Shown here one piece after another: positions 54,586 to 63,885 of a stretch of DNA of 64,000 bases (position 1 is its first letter; every line of letters starts with the position of its first letter). The notes beneath the pieces are model-generated. The model saw only the letters and a list, made by a program, of their open reading frames with translations. It was not told the DNA's origin and did not search any database. The position numbers and the translations under genes are program-made. Source of the stretch: Veillonellaceae bacterium (lineage in GTDB: Bacteria; Bacillota_C; Negativicutes; UBA1444). Where the stretch lies: NCBI GenBank assembly GCA_012798135.1, contig JAAZNU010000006.1, positions 35,702 through 99,701 on the forward strand, written 5' to 3'.

Positions 54586-54810
54586 ATGGAGCGTATTTAT
54601 GTGATGTCCAGCGAAATCAAATGCGTCGGCTACGACGGGGATACCGGGACCCTGGAGGTCGAATTTCTGGACGGCTGCGTCCACCGGTACCACAACGTTC
54701 CCCGGATCGCCCATCTGGCCCTGATGACGGCCCGGGCCAAGGGGCTGCACTTCAACTCCTATATCCGCAACAAATTCCCCGGCGGCAAAATCGCCGACGC
54801 CCGAGAGTAA
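54586..54810 (+). CDS. KTSC domain protein
   Basis: 74 residues, ATG 54586 nine bases after GGGAAGG. It is a single KTSC domain (SSEIKCVGYDGDTGTLEVEFLDGCVHRYHNVP, ending FNSYIRNKF). The domain is found alone or at the end of lysyl-tRNA synthetases and may bind nucleic acid. The function of the solo form is unknown. The open frame extends upstream, but that part has no coding features. It precedes the MFS gene by 7 bases. Confidence 0.85.
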   Translation: MERIYVMSSEIKCVGYDGDTGTLEVEFLDGCVHRYHNVPRIAHLALMTARAKGLHFNSYIRNKFPGGKIADARE

Positions 54811-54817
54811 CGAGTTA

Positions 54818-56008
54818 TTGAACAGCAAGGTGAAGCCGACATTCCTGCTCAACATTTTTCATGTCCTCATCGACGGCCTGTTCGAAAGCGTGCCGTTGCT
54901 GCTTTCCTTTATGGCCATCGCCTGGGGAAGCGGTGAAAAAGAAGTAGGTCTGATTATTTCTCTGGCGGTAATGGCGTCCACTGTGGCCGGTCTCGCGACG
55001 AAACCGCTTTCCCGCCGCTTCGGCCGCCTGACTGCCTTGACCGGGATTACCGCTTTGTATGGCGCCGGTTTTTTCATGAATGCATTTGCCGCAAACCTTT
55101 ATTTCGCCGGCGGCTGTTTTATCCTGGCCACTGCCGGGCACACCGTCTTCCACAGCATTTCCTTTTCGTATCTGTCCACCGCCACCGACAGGGCCGGATT
55201 GGGAACCGTCCTCGGCAATTTCACGGCGCTCGGCGACATCGGCAGAGTCCCGTTCACGGCGCTGGCGGGGTTCGTTGCGGCGTCTTCCTTGTTCGGCTTT
55301 CCCGGATGGCGGATTGTCAGCTTTATTTACGGCCTGGGCGCGCTTTCGTTCTCCTACTGGGCCGGAGTCTTCCTTTTTTCACAAAACGACCGAACCCCCA
55401 TCGAAGAATCAGCGGCGACGAAAGCAACGAAAAATCTGCCGGATTTATCATTGCTGCGTAATTCCCGTTATGTCTTGCCGATCATCACAAATAGTTTCGA
55501 CGCGTTCGGCAGTGATCGGATATTCACTTTTTTGCCGTTTCTGCTGTTGGCGAAACACATCGAGCCGCAACAAATCGGCCTGTTTGCCCTGCTCTTCATG
55601 CTCAGCGGCTTGGCGGGAAAAATGGTCTGCGGCCGCTTGGTCGACAGGTTCGGAGCCCGCCCGGTGTTCATTGCGGCAGAATCCTCGATGGCGTTGCTGC
55701 TGGGAGTTCTGGTCGTCGCAAGCCAACCGTCCCTCCTGTTGGTCACGGCGTTTTTGCTGGGGATGGTGACCAAAGGAACCGTTCCCGTCGTGCAAACCAT
55801 TGTCGCCAATGCTGTTGAAACCCCCGCCGAATATGAAGACATTTTTACGCTGAACAGCTTGGCGCGCGGTGTGACAAACATCCTGGCGCCGCTGGTTTTC
55901 GGCTTTATCGCCGCCGCTTATGGCGTAATCTGGGCTTATGGCGTAATGGGCATCGCCGCTTGCTGCGCTGTCCTGCCGATCGCCCTGCTGAGAAAAACGG
56001 GACGATAG
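54818..56008 (+). CDS. MFS transporter
   Basis: 396 residues with twelve predicted helices. The start TTG 54818 follows the KTSC stop by 7 bases and has only a weak Shine-Dalgarno (CGAGAG), so coupling to the KTSC gene is likely. MFS features include GLATKPLSRRFGRL after helix 2 and GKMVCGRLVDRFGARPV in the second half. The charge pattern is that of a drug or metabolite exporter. The specificity is unknown. It is AT-richer than its neighbours in places. Confidence 0.83.
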   Translation: MNSKVKPTFLLNIFHVLIDGLFESVPLLLSFMAIAWGSGEKEVGLIISLAVMASTVAGLATKPLSRRFGRLTALTGITALYGAGFFMNAFAANLYFAGGCFILATAGHTVFHSISFSYLSTATDRAGLGTVLGNFTALGDIGRVPFTALAGFVAASSLFGFPGWRIVSFIYGLGALSFSYWAGVFLFSQNDRTPIEESAATKATKNLPDLSLLRNSRYVLPIITNSFDAFGSDRIFTFLPFLLLAKHIEPQQIGLFALLFMLSGLAGKMVCGRLVDRFGARPVFIAAESSMALLLGVLVVASQPSLLLVTAFLLGMVTKGTVPVVQTIVANAVETPAEYEDIFTLNSLARGVTNILAPLVFGFIAAAYGVIWAYGVMGIAACCAVLPIALLRKTGR

Positions 56009-56126
56009 TTTACTCAGAAACCATTGAGTTAGCCGGGCGCTCGGCAGGTAAATATTTCACCGCAGCGAAATTATCAGGTAGCTCCGCTGCGAAAGAAACC
56101 GCAATAAAAACCGAAGGAGTCTTTCT

Positions 56127-57740
56127 ATGCCGCTGTTGTCCGTAGAATGGGCCCGCTGGCTCCAAGCCCGCGGGGTCCGCTATGTTTTTGGCGTGCCCGG
56201 CGGGCCGTCGATCCCGTATATGGAGGCCCTGCGCAAAGCCGGCCTGGAATTCGTGCTGGTCGCCAACGAACAAAGCGCCGGCATGATGGCCGATGTCTGC
56301 GGCCGCCTGACCGGTATTCCCGGCGTGTGCCACGCCACCTTCGGTCCGGGCGCCACCAACCTGGCCACCGGCGTGGGCGGAGCCCGGCTGGACCGGTCGC
56401 CCCTGCTCGCGTTCACCACGGAAGTCCGGGATGCGGACCGGGGCCGAAAAGTGCAGATGAACATTGATCACCAGGCGCTGTTTCGGCCGCTCACCAAATG
56501 GACCACCCGCCTGTCCCGGGAAAATTGGCGGGAAACCCTGGATACCGCGTTCCAGATCGCCTTGGCCGAACTTCCCGGCCCCGTCCACATCGGCCTGCCC
56601 GCCGATCTGGAGGGGGAGGTCCCGGCTGCCGCCATATCTTCTGACTTAGCGAAGCCAATGCCAGCGCCGCCGGATCCGTTGCAGCTGCGCGAAGCCGAAC
56701 AACTGCTGCAAAAAGCGAAGCGTCCTTTGCTGGCCGTCGGCCTGACCGCGGCCCGACTGGGCCTGCATCCCTTAATCCGCCGATTTGTCGCCCGACACAA
56801 TATTCCGGTACTGCTGACGCCAATGGCCAAAGGAATCCTGCCGGAAACCGACCCCCGCTACGCCGGAGTTTTGTTCCACGCCCACAGCGATCGTCTCGCG
56901 CCGCTGTGTCGGCAGGCCGACCTGGTGGTGGGGATCGGCTACGATTCCGTGGAATTCAATTACGAAGCCTGGTTGCCCCACGTGCCCCTGCTCCACTTCG
57001 ACAGCGAACCGCCGGACATTTCGCCGGAGTATGATGTCGCCGGAGCCGTGGTCGGCGATTTGTCTGCTTCCCTGTCGCAGCTGCTCACGTGGTCGCTGCC
57101 CGAATACGCCTGGGATCTGGCGGTGGTCGATGATCACAAGCAAAAACTGTTTCAGGCCTTGCACCCCGGTGGCGGCACGACCTTTACGCCGGCCGACGCC
57201 ATCACGGAGCTGCAGGCAACCTTGCCGCCAAACACCATCCTCACCGCGGATGTCGGCGCCCATCTGCACCTGCTGGGGCAGCTGTGGCGGGTGGCAGAGC
57301 CCGGCCGCCTGCTCATGACGAACGGCTGGTCCAGCATGGGGTTCGGCATTCCCGCCGCCCTGGGCGCGAAGCTCTGCCGGCCGGACAGCCCCGTCGTCGG
57401 TTTCACCGGCGATGGCGGGTTCCTGATGAACTGCGGCGAATTGCTGACGGCGCGGCGGCGCGGCCTGAATGTCGTGATCGTGGTCCTGTGCGACAAAAAT
57501 CTGAGCCTGATCGAAATCAAGCAGCAATGGAAACAGGTCCCGCAGTATGAAACGGCCCTGTATGAAGGCGAATATTTCGCCGCCGATCGATTTCTGGGCG
57601 TGCCGGTGCTGAAAGCACGCGACCGGGCCGAAATGCGGGCATCGCTGCAAGCGGCCCTGACTGCGGCCGGGCCGGTAATCATCGAGGCGGTGGTCGACGG
57701 TTCGGACTACGCCCGGCTCGTCAGCCAAACCTACAAGTAG
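56127..57740 (+). CDS. thiamine-diphosphate enzyme, acetolactate synthase-like
   Basis: 537 residues, ATG with CGAAGGAG upstream. All three domains of the POX/ALS family are present. The catalytic Glu48 is in VANEQSAGMMAD, the ThDP motif is GDGGFLMN...LCDKN, with Cys-Asp in place of the usual Asn-Asn, and GWSSMGFGIPAALGAK is typical of the third domain. It decarboxylates a 2-keto acid. Acetolactate synthase, sulfopyruvate or benzoylformate decarboxylase activities are all possible. No small regulatory subunit gene is near, so a catabolic rather than valine-biosynthesis role is favoured. Confidence 0.87.
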   Translation: MPLLSVEWARWLQARGVRYVFGVPGGPSIPYMEALRKAGLEFVLVANEQSAGMMADVCGRLTGIPGVCHATFGPGATNLATGVGGARLDRSPLLAFTTEVRDADRGRKVQMNIDHQALFRPLTKWTTRLSRENWRETLDTAFQIALAELPGPVHIGLPADLEGEVPAAAISSDLAKPMPAPPDPLQLREAEQLLQKAKRPLLAVGLTAARLGLHPLIRRFVARHNIPVLLTPMAKGILPETDPRYAGVLFHAHSDRLAPLCRQADLVVGIGYDSVEFNYEAWLPHVPLLHFDSEPPDISPEYDVAGAVVGDLSASLSQLLTWSLPEYAWDLAVVDDHKQKLFQALHPGGGTTFTPADAITELQATLPPNTILTADVGAHLHLLGQLWRVAEPGRLLMTNGWSSMGFGIPAALGAKLCRPDSPVVGFTGDGGFLMNCGELLTARRRGLNVVIVVLCDKNLSLIEIKQQWKQVPQYETALYEGEYFAADRFLGVPVLKARDRAEMRASLQAALTAAGPVIIEAVVDGSDYARLVSQTYK

Positions 57741-57787
57741 ACGAATCCGGGGATAGCCGTCTTTTCCGTCCCCAAGTTCCGGCGCGC

Positions 57788-59131
57788 TCAGGCCGGAGCG
57801 CGCCGGGGGAAAAACCGTTGCAGGAGCGAAAATACGCCGGTTCCCTTGAACTGGAACTTTTCATAGTGAAAGGTCCCGAGGGCGCATTGTGTCCGGGCCA
57901 GTCCCGTCTGCAAGTATTGCCGCATCGGCGCCGGCCCGCAGAAGAATAAATCGAAGGGAGCGTCGCCTACACAGCGCGTGATGTCCTCGATTTTCAGGAA
58001 ACCGGCCGTCGAGCTGTCGATCAGATGGATCCTGAGGTTTTCCGGCCGTTCCAGCATTTTCAGCTCGTCGGCATAAGCCCCGTCGGCGGCGTTGGCGTAA
58101 GCATAGAACAAATCCACCTGATAGTCCGGCGGGATCGGCGACTGCAAAAAGCTCCGGAACGGCGTAATGCCGATCCCCCCCGCCGCCCAGACCTGCCGCC
58201 GGGCGCCGGCCCGATAATCGAACCGGCCATGCGGACCGGACACCGCAATCACGTCGCCCGGCCGGATATTGTTTTGCAGGGCGGCAGTATGATCGCCCAG
58301 GGCCTTGACGGTGAACTGAATCTGTCCGGAGCCGGGCGCAGAACTGATCGTGAAGGGATGCGACGGAAAGACAGCCTCTTTGCCGGCGATTTTCAGGAAG
58401 GCGAATTGGCCGGGCTGATACCGCAATTCCGCACCCACAGGCGTCGCCGTGATTTCCAGAGTGCCGGCCGCCACTTCCCGCAGCTGCGTCACCTGGTAGC
58501 GGTAACGAAACGCGGTGCGTTCGTAGAGAAAAACGCTGTAAACGGCCGACAGCAACCCGACTGCGATGATGAAATTCATCCATAGGCTGAAGGGATTCAG
58601 CGCGAATACCAGATAACGCGAATTGATGTAGTAATGGACGACCCCGAACAAAAAGGGAACCAGCATCAGCTTGTGCAGCCATTTCCACCGCTGATAGTCC
58701 AGTTTCACGGCCACGATGGCCAACACAGCCAGCCCGGAAAAGAGCAACAGACTATATTCCGCAGCGCCTTCGCCGATGTCGCCAATTTTGATTCCGAACA
58801 GTCGGGGCGCTTCGGCTTTCACCGTCCGGGCCACACGGATTTTCCCCAGATCGATCGTCAGCTTGTGCAGCCAGACCAGGGCCAGCGCCGCAATGCTCAG
58901 GTATTTATGGTAAACATAGGCCCTGTCCAGTCCCTGAAACCAGCTGTCGACCCAACGGTTTCGGGTGGCGATGAAAAAAATCCAGGCGAAAGTCACGAGG
59001 CCCAAAGCGGCCAGCAGGTGCGAAACCTGTTGATAAACCGACTGCAACCGCACCGGTTGCACCGTGGACCAGGTCAGCCAGGTGACGAGACCGGAGAGCA
59101 GAATCAAAACGATGGCTGTTCGGTTGCGCAA
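57788..59131 (-). CDS. ferric-reductase-like flavocytochrome
   Basis: 447 residues from TTG 59131 with AAAGGGGGG upstream. Six helices come first. Heme ligands are visible as His75/His89 and His153/His167, each pair 14 apart, giving two b hemes across the membrane. The C-terminal half has an FAD domain (FPSHPFTISSAPG) and an NAD(P) domain (GGIGITPFRSF, FFCGPAPMRQYL). It would move electrons from NAD(P)H to an external acceptor such as Fe3+, oxygen or a quinone. Closest in plan to YedZ/NOX-type ferric reductases. It is monocistronic. Confidence 0.9.
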   Translation of the reverse strand: MRNRTAIVLILLSGLVTWLTWSTVQPVRLQSVYQQVSHLLAALGLVTFAWIFFIATRNRWVDSWFQGLDRAYVYHKYLSIAALALVWLHKLTIDLGKIRVARTVKAEAPRLFGIKIGDIGEGAAEYSLLLFSGLAVLAIVAVKLDYQRWKWLHKLMLVPFLFGVVHYYINSRYLVFALNPFSLWMNFIIAVGLLSAVYSVFLYERTAFRYRYQVTQLREVAAGTLEITATPVGAELRYQPGQFAFLKIAGKEAVFPSHPFTISSAPGSGQIQFTVKALGDHTAALQNNIRPGDVIAVSGPHGRFDYRAGARRQVWAAGGIGITPFRSFLQSPIPPDYQVDLFYAYANAADGAYADELKMLERPENLRIHLIDSSTAGFLKIEDITRCVGDAPFDLFFCGPAPMRQYLQTGLARTQCALGTFHYEKFQFKGTGVFSLLQRFFPRRAPA

Positions 59132-59384
59132 GTTGATGCCCCCCCTTTGCCGGGTCAGAATGAATGAATGGATGTCTGGATGGTTTCAGTCTATCATATC
59201 GGCCGAGCGCCAGCAATTGCCAACCAGGTTCAGCTAATATTTTTTATCCGAAACAGCCATGGGCGCTTTTATCAGTTTGTATCAGCAAATTTATCCTGCC
59301 GGCGCAAGGATTGCCCGCGCCATTGTCCAATAAGTATTACGGGCCAAATCGAACACCATGCGGAAATACAGGGAGGAACCGAAG

Positions 59385-60686
59385 ATGCGAATGATGCTTT
59401 GTTTTTGTCTGCTGTTGCTGGTTTTGTCTGCCACCTGCACCGTACTGGCGGCGCCGAAGCAAACCCTGGTGATCCTGGCGGGAAATGTTTGGGACGGGTT
59501 GGCGGATGCGCCGCAGGGCCCGTCGGAAATCCTCGTCGTGGACGGCAAAATCGCCGCAGTCGGCAAAACCGTCCCGCGTCCGGACGGCGCCAAGATCGTC
59601 GATTTATCCACGAAATTCGTGATGCCGGGCTTTATCGACGCCCATATCCATCTCACCGGCGGCTCGAAGGTGATCGCGAATCTCGCATCCCTGAACGACG
59701 CCGCACTGGCCCTGGTCGGCGTGTCGGCCTGTGAAAAGGTCCTGAACAACGGGTTCACGACGGTTCGTGACGCCGGCGATTTCAGCATCGTCGCCTGGGT
59801 AGTGGGCGAGCTGAAAAAAGCAGTGGACGCCGGTGACATCAAAGGCCCGCGCATCATCAACGGCGGGCACATGATTTCGGCGATCGGCGGCCACTTCGAC
59901 TTTGGCGGCATGATCCGCAACGGCATGACCATGGACCAGGTATCGGTCGCGGAAGGCGCAACCGGTCTGAAACGCGCCGTTCACAACGAAGCCCGCCACG
60001 GCGTGGACTGGATCAAGTTCGCCGGCAGCGGCGGCTTCATGTCGCCGAGCGACGGTCCGGAAGACCTGTCGTATTCGCAGGAGGAAATGAACGCGCTGGT
60101 CGCGGCGGCGCGGGATCTGGGAAAACCAGTCTTCGTCCATGCCTACGGCGATGAAGCGGTCCGACGGGCGGCGCTGGCCGGCGTCCGTTCCATCGAGCAC
60201 GGCAGTCTGTCCTCGGTGGCTACGCTGGAAATGCTGGCGTCAAAAGGCATCTACCTGGTGCCGACGCAGATCGCGGTCGTGGCCAATGCCCGGGAAACAG
60301 CCAAAGGCAACCTGAATATGAACGTGTCGGAAATCACCCGTGAGAAAAACATCAAATATGCTCCCCGAGTGCTGGAATGCGCCGGCAATGTCGCCAAAAG
60401 CAACGTAAAGATCGCCCTCGGCACCGATCTGGGAACCTATGATTTCACCGTCAACGGCGCGAAGGAATTCGGCGAAATGGTGCTGAACGGACTCTCGCCG
60501 CTGCGGGCGCTGAAGGCGGGAACATCTATGGCGGCGGAATTGCTGAGTCTGAACGCCGGCAGCATTGCCCCCGGCAAGTTGGCCGACCTGGTCGCCCTGC
60601 CGGGCAATCCGTTTGACGATATCACCGTCACCGAAAAGGTTTCGTTCGTGATGAAGGACGGCGTGGTGTACCGCGACGATAGATAA
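59385..60686 (+). CDS. secreted amidohydrolase (imidazolonepropionase/prolidase-like)
   Basis: 433 residues from ATG 59385 with GGGAGGAA upstream. A signal peptide (LLLLVLSATCTVLAA) directs it out of the cytoplasm. Metal ligands are in FIDAHIHLTGG, the barrel Lys is in VDWIKFAGSG, then VHAYGDEAV, SIEHGS, and the catalytic Asp in ALGTDLGTYD. Relatives hydrolyse dipeptides with C-terminal proline or arginine, or aryl amides, and the exact substrate cannot be fixed. It is separate from its neighbours. The divergent flavocytochrome gene shares the 253-base upstream gap, in which no strong promoter stands out. Confidence 0.88.
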   Translation: MRMMLCFCLLLLVLSATCTVLAAPKQTLVILAGNVWDGLADAPQGPSEILVVDGKIAAVGKTVPRPDGAKIVDLSTKFVMPGFIDAHIHLTGGSKVIANLASLNDAALALVGVSACEKVLNNGFTTVRDAGDFSIVAWVVGELKKAVDAGDIKGPRIINGGHMISAIGGHFDFGGMIRNGMTMDQVSVAEGATGLKRAVHNEARHGVDWIKFAGSGGFMSPSDGPEDLSYSQEEMNALVAAARDLGKPVFVHAYGDEAVRRAALAGVRSIEHGSLSSVATLEMLASKGIYLVPTQIAVVANARETAKGNLNMNVSEITREKNIKYAPRVLECAGNVAKSNVKIALGTDLGTYDFTVNGAKEFGEMVLNGLSPLRALKAGTSMAAELLSLNAGSIAPGKLADLVALPGNPFDDITVTEKVSFVMKDGVVYRDDR

Positions 60687-60698
60687 AGTCATAAACCT

Positions 60699-61598
60699 TT
60701 ACAGGACTTCAGCCAGCAACAAGCCGGTTGCCAAGAGTAATCCGAACAGTGTGTTGACCTGGGCGGTCGCCGCCATGGCCGGCATCAGCGCGCCGGGCGT
60801 CGTTTCCCGGCGGAATATCCGGATGGCGGTCAGCGCTTTGGGCACACTCAGCAGCACCAGCAGCGTCCAGGGCGAAGCGGCCCGGAGCATTACCAGCCCG
60901 GCAATCCAGAGATAGGCGGTCAGCAGCATCCCCGCCAGAATACCCACTGCCTTCGTTCTTCCCGCCAGCACCGCGATTGTTTTCCGGCCATGCTGCCGGT
61001 CCTCGTCCAAATCGCGGATGTTGTTCGCCATCAAGATCGCCCCGATCAATACTGCCGGCGCCGTCGCAAACAGAAAAACCCGCAGCGGCAAGGTCATGGC
61101 GTGGATGAAATAAGCGATGCCGATAATTCCAAACCCCATGCAGGAGCCGGCCGCCAACTCGCCGAATGGCGTAGCGGAAATCGGATACGGCCCGCCGGAG
61201 TACAAATACCCGACCGCCATGCAGGCCATCGCCCAGGGTAATATCTGCCAACTGCTTTCGCGCATGATCTGAATCCCCAACAGCGCCGCCACCGCCACGC
61301 AGCCGACGGCCAAGCCGAACACCTGCCGCGGCGTCATCCCATCGCGAACAATCGCGCCGCCGATACCGACCGTATTCGCATGATCCAGCCCCCGGCAATA
61401 ATCATGGTATTCGTTGAACATATTGACGGCGCCTTGCAATAGCACACTCGCCAGTCCCATCATGACCGCCTGGCCGAGCCGGAAACGGCCGCCGGGCAAC
61501 GCCAGCACGCTGCCGATCAGCACCGGCACGAACGAGGCGGTCAAAGTGTGCGGCCGCAACAGCCGCCACAATGTACCGGCCCAAGCACCATTTTTCAA
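60699..61598 (-). CDS. menA: 1,4-dihydroxy-2-naphthoate polyprenyltransferase (MenA)
   Basis: 299 residues from TTG 61598 with a GGGAGGT site. Nine helices of the UbiA type are present. The first Asp-rich motif is NEYHDYCRGLD (62-72), and the second is NNIRDLDEDRQHGRKT (about 192-207). It attaches a polyprenyl chain to 1,4-dihydroxy-2-naphthoate in menaquinone synthesis. RPHTLTAS and GGAIVRDGM favour MenA over other UbiA enzymes. The tail lies 12 bases from the convergent amidohydrolase gene. No other men genes are in view. Confidence 0.9.
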   Translation of the reverse strand: MKNGAWAGTLWRLLRPHTLTASFVPVLIGSVLALPGGRFRLGQAVMMGLASVLLQGAVNMFNEYHDYCRGLDHANTVGIGGAIVRDGMTPRQVFGLAVGCVAVAALLGIQIMRESSWQILPWAMACMAVGYLYSGGPYPISATPFGELAAGSCMGFGIIGIAYFIHAMTLPLRVFLFATAPAVLIGAILMANNIRDLDEDRQHGRKTIAVLAGRTKAVGILAGMLLTAYLWIAGLVMLRAASPWTLLVLLSVPKALTAIRIFRRETTPGALMPAMAATAQVNTLFGLLLATGLLLAEVL

Positions 61599-61773
61599 TC
61601 TGTGTTACCTCCCGAACCCGCTCCCCTTAGAAACGCATTTTCATGAGTAATTCGCTTCCCCGCCAAATATTCCTTCCCTCATGCATATCCAGGAAGATAA
61701 AGGATCTCCAGCAGAGTCGCCGGGCAGGATTCCGCGCCCGAATGGAGAACATTTTATCAAGGAAGTGATGATG

Positions 61774-62187
61774 ATGAAGGTCTTGATGGGAACCTTGGTA
61801 CTGATCGCCGTATGTTGGATTCCGCACATCAGCCATGCAGCCGGGCCGGATTCCATGCTGGAGAAATGCATGGAGATGCGGCGGCGGCTGGAAAGAGGGA
61901 TGAACTCCCGCGAATATTTCCGGGAATTTCAGCAGCTATATACGGAATATAAGCTGGCAAATGCGGAGAAATACCGGGAATTGGTCCAACTTTACATGGA
62001 TTTGCGGGACCAGTGGTATGCGACTCTTCTCAGTAATAAACCGCGCTTCAATTACTATGACTACTTTATCTTTAGGTCGCAATACCAAAAGATGACCAAC
62101 AGTTCGTACTGGAGCAAAATCAATATCAAAGATGCCATTTGTGAAGTCATCGCCAAATCGATTCAACTTGAAAAAGGCTTGCAATAG
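61774..62187 (+). CDS. small secreted protein of unknown function
   Basis: 137 residues. Three consecutive ATG codons (61768, 61771, 61774) follow AAGGAAG, and I take the third for its spacing. A signal peptide (LMGTLVLIAVCWIPHISHAAG) is followed by a helical, Tyr/Arg/Glu-rich domain (EYFREFQQLYTEYKLANAEKY, LVQLYMDLRDQWYATLL). One cysteine remains in the mature part. The family is not recognised. It starts 65 bases before the FlK-like thioesterase gene region and is AT-richer than most genes in the window. Confidence 0.65.
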   Translation: MKVLMGTLVLIAVCWIPHISHAAGPDSMLEKCMEMRRRLERGMNSREYFREFQQLYTEYKLANAEKYRELVQLYMDLRDQWYATLLSNKPRFNYYDYFIFRSQYQKMTNSSYWSKINIKDAICEVIAKSIQLEKGLQ

Positions 62188-62252
62188 CTTTTCAACGCCC
62201 CCAAAGGTTGCCGGACACAATCGAAGCAGGGCAAAAAGATGGAGGAACGCAA

Positions 62253-62651
62253 ATGACCGAAAGCTTGCCCGTCGGTGTAACTGGGGAGAAAACAGAACGG
62301 GTCACCCATGAAAACACCGCGATCAAACATGGCAGCGGCAGCCTGCCGGTATACGCCACTCCCGCCATGGTCGCCCTGATGGAGGGCGCCTGCGTGAATG
62401 CAGTGGCCCCATATTTGGCGGAAGGAACGAGTACCGTCGGCATCGACCTAAAAATCAAACATACGGCGGCAACGCCTGTAGGCATGACGGTTCGCGCTGT
62501 CGGCGAGCTGGTGGAGATCGACGGCAAGCGGTTGCTGTTCACGGTCAAGGCTTTCGACGAAAAAGAGCAGATCGGCGGCGGCACCCACGAACGCTTTATC
62601 ATCGCCGCCGAAAAGTTCCTCCAGAAGGCGGAAGCCAAAAAAGCCGACTGA
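62253..62651 (+). CDS. FlK-like hotdog thioesterase
   Basis: 132 residues from ATG 62253 with a GGAGGAAC site. The hotdog fold is of the fluoroacetyl-CoA thioesterase group. The FlK catalytic triad Thr42, Glu50 and His76 corresponds to Thr36 (YATPAMVALME), Glu44 and His70 (LKIKHTAATPVG), with the same spacing, and the conserved GTHERF follows. Members hydrolyse acyl-CoA thioesters. Fluoroacetyl-CoA specificity is unlikely to be general, and an unknown short acyl-CoA is more probable. A terminator follows at 62691-62726. Confidence 0.88.
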   Translation: MTESLPVGVTGEKTERVTHENTAIKHGSGSLPVYATPAMVALMEGACVNAVAPYLAEGTSTVGIDLKIKHTAATPVGMTVRAVGELVEIDGKRLLFTVKAFDEKEQIGGGTHERFIIAAEKFLQKAEAKKAD

Positions 62652-62690
62652 AACCAGATAAAGTCCCGGAAAAAAACCATACTGCGCATA

Positions 62691-62730
62691 ATCAAGCCTT
62701 CCGGCCAAAAAGCTGGAAGGCTTGATTTTC
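62691..62730 (+). terminator. Rho-independent terminator of the thioesterase gene
   Basis: ATCAAGCCTTCC (62691-62702) pairs exactly with GGAAGGCTTGAT (62715-62726), then TTTC. The 62727-62882 stretch beyond it shows no gene. Confidence 0.85.
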
Positions 62731-62882
62731 ACAGGTAGTGTCAATCCGATGGAAAAACATGTCGATAACAGAAAACAAAGGCAGACGCTGGCGTCAATAC
62801 ATTAGCGGGGCAGTTTATAGGAATGCTCAGTGAAAAGGGCCAAGGTCCATGCGACTATGACGCCGAAGGACTGACTTTGTTG

Positions 62883-63885
62883 CTAGGCTTTGATGGCCCA
62901 ACGCAATTTGGCGGAACGCGCCCGGCTATTTTCGCGACACTCTTTGTCGGATGGCCGGATCGGCTCGGGAGCAATATCACGATAAACGCCTTCCCGAAAA
63001 AAATGCTTAAAAGATTTTTTAACACGACGATCTTCGCCGGAATGAAAGGTAAGGATGGCCACACGGCCCTCTTTGGCAAGAACATCCGGAAGTTTTTCCA
63101 AAAAATCATCCAGTACTTCAAACTCCTGGTTGACATCAATCCGCAACGCTTGAAAACATCTTTGGCAGGATTTTTTTATTTCATCGTCACTAATTTTCGG
63201 AACAAACTTCAGCGCTTCCTCGATGATATTGCGGAGTTGTGTGGTTGTCGATATCTCCATTCCGTTTTTCATACTGGAAATAAGGGTGCGGGCGATTAAA
63301 CCGGCGTGAGGTTCATCCGCATTTTCCACCAACATGTTTTGCAACTCATCCAGGGTCATTTTCTTTAAACGGTTTGCAGCGGACCGCCCCCGTGTCGGAT
63401 TCAGGCGTAAATCCAGAGGGCCTTCCGCCCGAAAGGAAAACCCTCTGTCCGGATTATCGATTTGCATCGAGGATACGCCCAGGTCCGCCAATACAAAATT
63501 GAACGGACCGGATTCAAAGGCGAGTTGGTCGATCTGTGAAAAGTTCATCTGTCGAATTTCCAAAATATCCGAGCCATAGCCCAAGCGCTCCAAACGCTCC
63601 TGAGTGCGCGGCAATTCAAGCGGGTCCACGTCAATGGCGTACAGGCGTCCCTTTGAATCCAAACATTTGAGCATCGCTAACGTATGGCCGCCATAACCCA
63701 GGGTAGCGTCCAATCCGATCTGTCCTGGCGTAATTTGCAGCAATTCCAAGATTTCTTCAACACAAATGGATCGATGCATTCCTGCCGGTGTACTGCCTTT
63801 TTGAATAACATGAGCCACAGCGTCGGCATATCGCTCGGGTTGAAGCTCTTTATATTTTTCCCTGAATCCGTGACAGACGAGACGC
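62883..63885 (-). pseudogene. RsmH/MraW paralogue with a damaged 5' end
   Basis: An SAM-dependent methyltransferase of the RsmH family: LDATLGYGGHT (SAM motif I), YAIDVDP, VLADLGVSSMQIDNPDRGFSF, ILTFHSGEDRRVKK and the end RSAKLRWAIKA. It matches the second RsmH-type family common in Firmicutes rather than the mraZ-linked gene. The conserved N-terminal stretch FREKYKELQPERYADAVAHVIQKG is readable back to about 63860. No ATG, GTG or TTG occurs in that part, and TGA-TAG stops the frame at 63886-63891. The first usable codon is GTG 63818, without a ribosome binding site. Either the gene is broken or translation starts unusually. The DNA is AT-richer than the window. Confidence 0.75.
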
